64,000 nucleotides of DNA from Pleodorina starrii (Eukaryota; Chlorophyta; Chlorophyceae; Chlamydomonadales; Volvocaceae), in assembly GCA_030267565.1 (NCBI GenBank), contig BRXU01000001.1, positions 6,702,001 to 6,766,000 of the forward strand, in the 5' to 3' direction. The position numbers and the translations under genes are program-made. Under the pieces are notes generated by a model, which was not told where the DNA came from, ran no database searches, and saw only the letters and a program-made list of their open reading frames with translations. This document shows positions 56,201 through 64,000 of this stretch, one piece after another. Each line of letters starts with the position of its first letter. Positions within the stretch are counted from its first letter, which is position 1.

Positions 56201-58262
56201 ACAGCAGCAGCAGCAGCAGGAGCAGCCGCAGCAGCCGCAGCAGCAGCAGCAGCAGCAGCAGCAACCGCAGCAGCAGCAGCCAGCACAGCAGGAGCAGGAG
56301 GCGCCTCAACATCTGCTGCCCGATGCATCCGTGGAGGTCCCTGCTGCCGCCACGATTCGGCACCTCCACGGCTGCGCGCTGCAGGGCCAACACCTCCCAT
56401 CATCGCCACCGATTGAGCTGCAGGTGGCGGGGGTCAAGTTCCTTTCCGGCCTCGGCGTCCGCCAGCACATGGACAAGTGGGTAGCGGCACAGAAAAAGCC
56501 ATTGCACAAAATGTCGCCAGCAGCTGATGAGCAGCTGAGCATTCCGCTGAAGTCGAACGAAGGGGTCATGGCCCCCTGGGCTGTCGCCTTCCAGGCCCAC
56601 CAGCTGGAGCCGCTCCCGATCTGCGTCGACCTCAGCGCGAAGCTGGGGCTGGCGAAACGGACGTGCTGGGGTGCACCGCTGCCCTCTGAGCCCCTGGAGC
56701 CCGTGGGGGTGGAGGTGCGGCAGGACAGCCGTGGCCGGGGGCGGGGGCTGTTCACGACACAGCCCATTTACGCCAACACGGTCGTCTGCGTCATGAGCGG
56801 CCTGATGATGGCGCAGGAGCCCGATGGCGAGGAATTCATTGGGAGCGGGTACCTCAGCCTCCCACCCACGATGAAGCAGCAGCTGCAGGAGCGTGTCGCC
56901 GGCAGCAGAGCACCACCCGACACTGGGGAGCAGACGTGCTGGAGTTTCCTAGCAGAGTCCTTCCGGATGGCCTTTCCGGGCCACGAGGGCGGCCGGAAGG
57001 GATGCCCAGGTGGGTGGACGGCGGCGGGTGTTGCTCTTCACGTAATTGCGGCGTATGTAATGCAGCTAGAACCGAATACAGATACGTATTATTCATCAAC
57101 ATACAGGGACAACATACATTTGTGGTGCCGGTAATGGAGACAGTCTATGCCATGCGAGATAGAGGTAACAGCCGCAGGCTCATATCCGTGCGTCCATGCA
57201 TGGTGCAAACATGGAGACTTGCGTTTCACTTCCTTATTACCGGTATTGCTGTACGCGTACGTAGCCGCCATCTATCTATCAATGCTTGTCACACAATCAC
57301 CTCCACTCTTACCTGTTTGTTTAGTTGCAATGTTGCAATGAAACCTATATTTGATGCCACCTGCTGCATGGCTCCGTGTCCTCGCGTTATGGCCCGCCCC
57401 TTCAGGGCTTCACCCCCTGGAGCTGCAGATGCTGGGCCACGGAGGGTGGGCTGCCTACATCAACGACCCGCGGGCCGGTGATCGCTGGGGTGCGGCCGCC
57501 GGGGGCCAGGGGCAGCAGCAGCAGCAGCTGGGTAACGCCGCCGACGTCGCAAACTGCCTGGTGAGTTTTGGGGTTGGATGGGTTATTCCGGAGGGAAAAG
57601 GGAAGGGTTCACGGCGGCACGCAGGGCTTACGTACGGCATGTACGGCGGACAGGCGTGGGGAAGCTTTGGAGGATTCGGTACGTGCTGCTGCAGCATGGC
57701 GAGCTGATGAGTTTGTTGCAATGCCGGGATGTATGCATGACACTATTTATTGTGGCTGGATCAGCATAAGTAAGCGAAGGCGGGGAATGATGGGAGAAGG
57801 TCGGGAAACGATAGTAGATGGCGGGAATAGATGGATGTTTGATATCACTTTACTAGTTAGTTCAGGGAGAGCCGGAGCGCGAACGCCAACAGCTAGCAGC
57901 AGTGTGTTTGCCGTATCGATACCTCTGCCAGGATTAATTTGCTTTACATCGTCGGCGCTATCCACCACCTCCGTTTTTTCTTCTTCTCGACAATCCTTGA
58001 GAGACCTCGATCTATCCCATCCTCCCATGTGCATAAAACTGTACGACAGGTCGTACCGGTGATGGTCCGCGGCGTGCCGCTGCCGGTGCTGGTGGCTCTT
58101 CGCGACATCGCTCCCGGGGAACAGCTCCTGCGGGAGTACGGCGACGACTGGTGGAGCAGACAGAAGGGTTGGCTGGCGACGCTCAAGATGTACAACATCA
58201 ACCCCGATGTCGTACTGCACGGTCCCGCCGCCGCCGCCGCCGCAGGTGCCGCCATCCCGTAG
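53253..58262 (+). CDS. Gln-rich SET-domain protein, probable lysine methyltransferase
   Basis: Three exons: 53253-57009, 57406-57560, 58050-58262, about 1374 residues. The start is the ATG of MEADQPVPDLKRRRG; upstream codons lack a start. A Gly/Ala-rich leader precedes a folded region at about 140-330. Its YDMTLRKWGHGGLFLGAG and LGLKDGDMLRVAVLPSGRKVVV resemble a B3-like DNA-binding fold, stated tentatively. A long Gln/Ala region follows with poly-Gln runs and about 15 CAPQPAQQAQQ repeats. The C-terminal SET domain is split over the three exons: RGRGRGLFTTQPIYANTVV, then GHGGWAAYINDPR and ANCLV, then VPVLVALRDIAPGEQLLREY, ending with YGDDWW. The order of these pieces matches SET, including the N-x-C of the pseudoknot and the final Tyr. 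No post-SET cysteines are seen. Histone methylation is the likely role; the substrate is unknown. Confidence 0.85.
55326..55796 (+). repeat. 33-bp in-frame repeat, about 15 copies, in the SET gene
   Basis: Encodes CAPQPAQQAQQ, with R or D variants at one position. The late copies alternate PAQ and PDQ, so a 66-bp two-unit block was itself duplicated. The regularly spaced cysteines are unusual in an otherwise Cys-free low-complexity region. Confidence 0.95.
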
Positions 58263-58559
58263 TCCTCCGGCGCTGCCGATCGCAGGTCTTTGCGGATGGT
58301 GCCGGCGAAGCCCAGGCTAACTGCTTCCTGTTTCGCGTAACATACCATTCGTTTGCCATCAGCATCTGAGCGAGCTAAAAAAACTCCGCGTGTAGATGGG
58401 CCTTGTCGTTTTGTTTCTGCGTGTGGTTTGTGTGGATCGGCTTTGTAGCCTACTTCGATGATGCATGTGTACAGTATGTCTGCCCGCTGAGATCATCTGC
58501 GTGGCCCCATGCATGTATCCCGGTGAGCACGTATCGCTGAGGGGTATGCTGGTGATAAG
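58263..58559. other. 3' flank of the SET gene
   Basis: Short intergenic stretch with an A-rich run at 58378-58384. No gene or clear polyadenylation signal recognised. Confidence 0.4.
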
Positions 58560-59717
58560 TAGCAGGTTAGGGCGCTTTTTGGACCGTGCATGGGAGCAGC
58601 CACTTGGGCAGGCGTGTGCCGGCCACGTAGTCCGGCTTGTCCTCCATGCTGCAGGCGTCCATGACGATGAAGCAGCCGCCATGCATGGGCTCCTCTGGAC
58701 AGTGTTCTGGGGACGGTTTGTACCGCTTGGTTGTGCCGCAGGGCGTGCATTCGCGCATGCTGGCAGTCAGGCATGCGTGTCTTTGTTTGGGGGTATTTGC
58801 AGACAGGGCAATAGCCTGCGTGGACATTGGGCCTCCCGGTGTGAGGGGCATGCGAAAGAGCTTTGCGAGTTTGGCATACCAGAGCTGTCCGTACATACAG
58901 GTAGTCGAGGCACCGTTTGTAATGCCCATGCCCCGCTGCAGGGTTCTGGTGCCGGCATTGATCTCTAGATCCGGTAGGGCATCCTCTACGTATTTGACGT
59001 ATGCGGTCTCGTTGGTGTGCCCGTTGTGTGTCGTCTGGCTTACCAGAGGGTCGATGACTCGATGTATGCCGCGGTTGGTTGAGGTCGTTGGCGAAGCGTA
59101 CGTCCGGCGTTAACGTCGGTCCCCTCGGACTTCCGTAGCCACGAGCAGTGTTTACTTCCAGGATTTTTGTCTGTTTTCTCTGTTACGGCTTCTGCCGGCA
59201 GCATTCCCTGCTGCGCCGCAAGGGTAGCGGCCTGTGCTGCGGCGTTGTCCGCTTCTTCATTACATCGAACACCTATGTGTGCTTTGACTTTCAGTGTTTT
59301 AAGCTTGGCGACGGCCCGGGCTTTAAGTGCAGCAACGAGGTGTAGCGGGATAGGGCCAACGTCACACAAAACTGTGTTTGGTAGTTGGTGTGCTGGGTTT
59401 GTGGAGGTGCACGGTTGCCGATTACCATCTGCATACTTTGGCCTGTCTTTTGCTAGGTTGTCGTGTACCGGGTTGTACGGTCTCGTAGGTTCGTGGCTTT
59501 TTTGGGCGGTCAGATGGATGTACGCGCACGTTTATAGTTGGGGCAGTTCCCCTCTGGTGCGTCGCACCGCGGGGGCTTTGGGGTTTGCTTGGCAGCACGG
59601 TTGGGGTTTAAGCGCGGTGAGGGCCGACAGCCTCATCAGGGGGCGTGTGGCTTGAGTGTATAGCTTTGGCTGAACTCTGTTGCCATTTAACTGCCGGGGC
59701 TGCCAGTTTCCGCTCAT
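58560..59717 (-). mobile_element. Decayed non-LTR retrotransposon 3' part (RNase H and zinc knuckle)
   Basis: On the minus strand, near 59250, LKVKAHIGVRCNEEADNAAA matches the last motif of the RNase H domain of LINE elements (usually KAHxGVxGNExAD). Below it, at about 58850-58560, another frame reads CPVCKYPQTKT, DCQHARMHAL and RHNQAVQTV, the Cys-knuckle and RHN-A signature that ends many volvocalean LINE ORF2 proteins. Frames shift and stop between these blocks, the knuckle histidine is lost, and no reverse transcriptase remains. It is a dead fragment, unrelated in sequence to the three-copy LINE array. Confidence 0.7.
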
Positions 59718-60070
59718 CTCTTGTGCGTCCTTTCGTTCATGGCACAGTCAGAATCATTCCAGTCTCATCAGAGCCACGAGCTTGCAGGTTCCGAGGTTGC
59801 GGGAGCATTGCTGTCTATTACAGTTGGGCCTGACCCTTCAGCGACCCTTCTCACTTGACAGGGCTGGCCATTCGCTCGCCCCACTACAGCATCCATTCCA
59901 CGATCGTAAAATCTCCTTTTTGTCGTCACGAAGGGCGCAGGATCCTGGCCTGAACTGGCGGGAGCGTGTTGGAACGCGCTCCGCAGTGTTCGTTCACCAT
60001 GTCATGTACTACCCTAGCGTCCGAATAATATAATTTTGTTTTTCACTCATGTCACCTCGCCTCGCTCCCC
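59718..60070. other. Intergenic, no gene seen
   Basis: Flank of the decayed retroelement. A short ATG frame at 59739 encodes about 39 Ser/Ala-rich residues without a motif; I do not call it. Confidence 0.4.
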
Positions 60071-60317
60071 ATTACTTGCTTGCTTAGGCCTCCTACCAGT
60101 CGGGGTCATGCCTACCTATCTAATGACATGCGAACATACAGCGGTCCGCGTCGGGTGACTGTATTGTGCCGAATTCATAACAATAATAAACATCCATTAC
60201 TTGCTTGCTTAGGCCTCCTACCAGTCGGGGTCATGCCTACCTATCTAATGACATGCGAACATACAGCGGTCCGCGTCGGGTGACTGTATTGTGCCGAATT
60301 CATAACAATAATAAACA
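60071..60317. repeat. 125-bp direct tandem duplication
   Basis: Two adjacent copies start ATTACTTGCTTGCTTAGGCC at 60071 and 60196 and end near AATAATAAACA. I found no difference between them apart from the junction, so the duplication is recent. No open frame of note; too short and too close together to be LTRs. Confidence 0.95.
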
Positions 60318-61080
60318 GTAAAGTCAACCAATGATCTGCCGTTCACAAAATTGTCTTCTATGACAGGCAGGGTGCAGGGCGGCTTTGTCGCAACTCGCCA
60401 AAATACGACGTCGCCAAAAGTCGCCATCATCCTCGCCAATGATGCCCGATTGACGATTTGGCGAGTACTTACAGGATACAGCGACCATCGCCGGACGTGC
60501 CAGACAGCCAGCTTCGTAGTTACAATTATCTCGCGTTGCAAGTCAATATTGTGCTCATGGACACCTTACGCGTGAAAGGCGGCCGCAGTTCGAGTATCTT
60601 CAAACCAATAAATAAAATATATACCTTATTTGCTTTTTTCGACAGCCCGCTATCAAAAAATTGCCCGCGTCATTGGACTTCATATAACTAATCACATAGA
60701 GACGCCTTAAGTTTACAGCAGTTCGCGGCGTTGAAGTTTACCAGGCGGCCCGCACCAACGCACAGACGGACTGACCGAGGTGATTGGGGGACCATTACAA
60801 ACACAGATGCGTCATTACCGCCCGCGTAAGGCCATGCATGAATATTCAAATTATACGGCACACACAGTTGCCCCTCAACAACCAGACCAACAATAGGTCC
60901 TCGTAGACAGGATATGCCTGTAATGCGTATGCATGAGGCAGCCCTCCTCAACAGTCTGCGTCATGATGTCTTCAACCGTTAACCAACTGCTGCCCGCAAC
61001 TACAGTACTTCGCCACCTTCACCATATGAGCTCGTGCCGACAAGGCGTCACCTAGTTTCATCCCCCACCTTGCTCGCTCA
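60318..61080. other. Intergenic, no gene seen
   Basis: A+T-richer sequence than the exons, containing AATAAATAAAATATATA at about 60607-60624. A 98-codon reverse frame (60541-60245) partly reads the tandem duplication and has no motif. Confidence 0.4.
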
Positions 61081-62155
61081 TCAAGCTCGATCGCGCCAAT
61101 CGGCAAGGACGCACGCGAACTCTGCGTACAGGTCCAAGCTCTTCTCCACAGCAAGCTGGTCCAGGCTGTCGCAGAGAACATTCGCTGTATCCTCAAACGT
61201 GGTCACGATCTTGATGCAGTGGTTAGACGCCACATCGTAGTACCTCAACGCGGAACGCAGGTCATGCTCATGGCCGGCAAGCCAGCGCTCGAACCCGTCG
61301 CCCTTCTTGCGGTTGATGTGCATGGGTGTGTTGTTCAGGTTGTCCAAATCGTTCCATATGTCGCGAACGGGCGCGAGCCTGCAAAGATATTGCGTTACAA
61401 GTCCACAGTGATTGCAGGGCTAGCTTTTCGTCCGTTGAGTTCGAAGCCCGGATAGGTTCATGCGTGTAGGCAGGTGGCGGGCAGGCAAAAGCAGGCAGGC
61501 AGAGGTAGGCAGGGGATAGGCAGGCTAAGGGTAGGCAGGCAGAGGCAGGTAGGTAGGGGTAGGTGGAGGCAGGCAGGCAGGAAGAGGGATGCAGGTGGAA
61601 GAGGCAGGTAGGTAGAGCAGATCCTACCAGAAAAGCGATACTTGAGGGTAATGTAGTTATGATTGAAAAAATCTTACCTGCCCCTAGTCGTTCGGCGTCC
61701 GTCAAAGACACGATCCCAGATGTTCTGGCCCACTTGGCACTCGACAATGTGGTCGACCTCGGCATCGTAGTTGTCAAGGACGTAATTTTTGCGCCATCCA
61801 GTGAAGAGATCCTTATTGTTGTTATACTGCCAGACTTTCTCCGCCTTATGCGTGACCCCTAAACGAAATCTGTCTGACTTGTCTGATGACATTCTGTGTA
61901 CTTTTGGAGGATTTTGTGTTTAAGTGCTTAATCAACGAGAGGCATAGAGCACTCTCCAATGAATATCCAGGTATGCTGGGACTTACTACAATGTTGCAAG
62001 TTAACGAACAGCAGCCCCGGACCGCCGCGTACGGCTTGGACGAGCATCTTAATGGACCGCGCGACCGCCTGCCTGCCTGTCCTGGCAATACGTCTGTGGG
62101 TTCCGCATTTGAGGTGAGGGCCACCCTGGAGCCGACTGTTAGTATTGCTGGCCAT
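61081..62155 (-). CDS. Unknown three-exon protein with a DAEVDHIVECQ motif
   Basis: Exons 62155-61987, 61858-61678 and 61378-61081 join with exact phases (1, then 2), giving about 215 residues. The N-terminus reads MASNTNSRLQGG and then a Gly/Arg-rich stretch. Exon 2 holds FTGWRKNYVLDNYDAEVDH and then IVECQVGQNIWDRVF. Exon 3 is helical (RDIWNDLDNLNN, FERWLAGHEHDLRSALRYYD) and stops at 61081. Clean splice sites and balanced amino-acid composition argue for a real gene. I do not recognise the family. The His/Glu in DHIVE could suggest a metal-binding or nuclease-like site, but this is speculation. The start may lie upstream, since the frame continues some codons. A frameshifted relative of exon 1 lies inverted at 62549-62710. 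Confidence 0.6.
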
Positions 62156-62548
62156 GCGGTTGCTTAAATAAGCTATTTCCAGCTATTTCCTTGGCTTCCT
62201 GTGGCTTCCATAGTATTCTAAGGAAACGTTGAGGGTGTACCATAATCCGATGTATGCTTCTGTCTGCTTTTGCTTCGCGCGCGTCAGCACGCACGTGACT
62301 TCACATCTAGTCATATCTATGGCAAGCCGGCACCGGACTCCCTTGATTGATGCTCATGCGCATGTTTGTTGGACAAACGTTGATGAACAGTTTTAACTGA
62401 GAGCTCTACGTTGCTGCTTATCATTTGAGTTGCGGTTGCACTTATTACATCGCATCGGCAAATACTGCGGTCGCGCTTTTGCATCCTCGGCTCAGCTTCC
62501 AACAGCGATTCCATAGGATATATGGGGGCCAAGGAAACAGCTTCTTTG

Positions 62549-62710
62549 GGCAATCACATGGCCAGCTATACCAACGGTCGGCTCCAAGGTAGGTGGTCCT
62601 CACCTCGAACGAGGGCCCCCAGACGTCTTGCGCCTGCAACCGACACTGCGCCTGAAACTAATGATCGTTGCCAATCGGATAGACGGCGCGGGCCTACGGG
62701 TATGTATGGA
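62549..62710 (+). pseudogene. Inverted, frameshifted copy of exon 1 of the adjacent gene
   Basis: CATGGCCAGCTATACCAACG here aligns with CATGGCCAGCAATACTAACA on the minus strand at about 62158, and similarity continues for about 150 bases. A four-base insertion after the RLQG codons shifts the frame: NHMASYTNGRLQGR is followed in another frame by KLMIVANRIDGAGLRV, the counterpart of KMLVQAVRGGPGLLFV. No counterpart of the DHIVE exon was found downstream. The two copies are head-to-head about 390 bases apart. Confidence 0.6.
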
Positions 62711-64000
62711 TTAACGGTCTCGGCCTTCGGAATGACGAAAATCGCCCTTCGGAGATATAGGGTTGCCCGTAGGATTGCGTTTGTTATGCCGCAATATCCC
62801 GTTTACAGCCGTGTAGTGCTGCCAAAGGAAAGGTGCGTAAGCCAATGGCTCGCTGTACGTATATCAGTCGCTTGTCTTTGGCGACCGAGCGACCAGGACA
62901 CCGCACACTCAGTCCATTCCAATCCCTTCTTGATTGGCAATTGCCCAGTTCGGATTGACGTCGCCGCCGCCTAACGGATTCTCCGTTGAGACCTAATGGA
63001 CTGGCGAATGCCCAGTTCGAATTGATGTCGCCGCCGCCTAACGGATTTGCCTTCGAGGCCTTGGATAATCGAAAACACCATTTCCCTTAGGTAGACCCGT
63101 GACATGGTAGGGTTATCAGATGACCGAATCCGACCCCCAGCGGTACCCTCAGGACTGCGGGACTGCGGTCGGGGTGACCGGGGGGCGGGGGGCGGGCGGG
63201 CGGGCGGGCGGGGAGCTCCATCACCCGGAGGCGCTTCACGTCGCGGGCGTCGCCTCAAAAGACATGAACAACATCTTACATCCCTCTATGAAGAAAACAC
63301 CAGATGAAGCCGGTTGATGGCGGTTCTGGGGCCCCCGACGCGGCCGAGAAGGCGCACACGGGCGGCCTGTAGTGGGCGACCAAACAATTAACGACCCGCC
63401 GACTACGGCTTGCATACTTACACCCCCACTAGGACCGAGCCTCCAAACGTCCAACGATGTACCACAACGCGGAAGTACCACAACGAATGCTCAACTTCGA
63501 CCTCACGAGTGCCCGGAATGGGCCAACGAAATGTCAATATTTACGGTCGCAGGCTCGAACCCAGGACCCCAACATCAATTTCATGATCATGAACAACTAT
63601 CATGAACAACTATCTCCTACAACGGCATACTCGCGTTATCGCTTCAGGCGACAACCTAGACGAGCCACACCCCACAGGGCTTGCTCATTGCCTGGCCTCG
63701 GTTTCCGCTTCCGGAATTCACGCTCCGTTGCAACGTCGAGAAATCTGCAGCGGACCCCAAGGCTCCGAAGCCCCCCACCCCTCCATCAGTGGTGCGCCAT
63801 GTGGCGCTGCCATCCCTTGATGATCTGAAGCTCCCCGTAGTCGGTATTTTGCCACTCGGGCAGCAACTTGATGGCCTCCATGTACCTGAGAACACAGTTG
63901 GCGGTGTGGAATAGGTAAGCTGACGTGATGTCAAGTGTCAAGTGCAGATGTGCGCAATGCGCTGGGTTTGGAGCGAAAAGGTGGCGCGACAGGCGCAAGC
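62711..64000. other. Right-edge region, possibly with a partial reverse-strand exon
   Basis: No complete gene. A G/C tract (GGGCGG repeats) lies at 63180-63215. On the minus strand, downstream of a TGTTCTCAG acceptor-like site at about 63890, the frame reads YMEAIKLLPEWQNTDYGELQ and IIKGWQRHM before a stop at 63786. Its composition is protein-like, so it may be an exon of a gene that starts beyond the window; I cannot assign it. Confidence 0.35.
62943..63047. repeat. 38-bp direct repeat, 67-bp period
   Basis: GCCCAGTTCGGATTGACG... at 62943-62980 recurs at 63010-63047 with two transitions. Intergenic; no function evident. Confidence 0.85.

Noticed and set aside
60071..60317. LTR pair of a solo retrotransposon
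   Set aside because: Copies are directly adjacent and only 125 bp long, with no TG...CA ends or internal region.
1..64000. tRNA, rRNA or other structured RNA genes
   Set aside because: I scanned for cloverleaf-like arms and conserved boxes in intergenic stretches and saw none I could support; a covariance-model search would be needed to exclude them.

Overview
The window reads as nuclear DNA of a chlorophycean green alga, most likely a volvocalean (Chlamydomonas/Volvox-type). The signs are high GC, many introns with GT(G/A)(G/A)GT donors and CAG acceptors, long Ala/Gln/Gly-rich inserts in otherwise conserved proteins, interstitial TTTTAGGG units, and non-LTR retroelement remains. There is no prokaryotic signature. 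Each gene below was assembled exon by exon by checking that the splice phases close; exon coordinates are given in the entries.

Layout. 1-10161 is a satellite of 19-bp monomers that runs off the left edge. 10162-12504 shows no convincing gene. 12505-19686 (-) is ORC1, a 14-exon origin-recognition AAA+ ATPase with the plant-type PHD finger inside a BAH domain. Divergent from it, 20361-26597 (+) encodes an Ala/Gln-rich helical protein resembling the plant SWI/SNF subunit LFR (ARID1/BAF250-like). 27810-31467 (-) is an F-box-like leucine-rich-repeat protein. 32445-34328 (-) is a bromodomain+NET (GTE/BET-type) protein. Divergent from that, 35500-38759 (+) is a probable organelle-targeted mTERF-like protein. 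39551-47396 holds three head-to-tail copies of a 5'-truncated non-LTR retrotransposon. 47554-50943 (-) is a TrmN6/YfiC-type tRNA adenine methyltransferase. 53253-58262 (+) is a large Gln-rich SET-domain protein. From 58560 to the right edge the DNA is repeat-rich: a decayed non-LTR element with RNase H and zinc-knuckle remains, a 125-bp tandem duplication, a small three-exon gene of unknown family, and an inverted, frameshifted copy of its first exon.

Functional theme. Four of the seven recognisable genes act on chromatin or replication (ORC1 with a histone reader, the LFR-like SWI/SNF candidate, the bromodomain-NET protein and the SET protein). Two probably serve organelles (mTERF-like, TrmN6-like). 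They are arranged as divergent pairs (ORC1/LFR-like, GTE/mTERF-like, TrmN6/SET) with shared upstream regions. I see no operon and no defence system.

The most unusual signals are sequence patterns rather than genes: a dispersed 12-bp palindrome GACCCNNGGGTC whose first ten bases also form the core of the satellite monomer; a second over-represented word, GTACGGCA; a tandemly multiplied 5' splice site in ORC1; and the three-copy LINE array anchored in a GT microsatellite.
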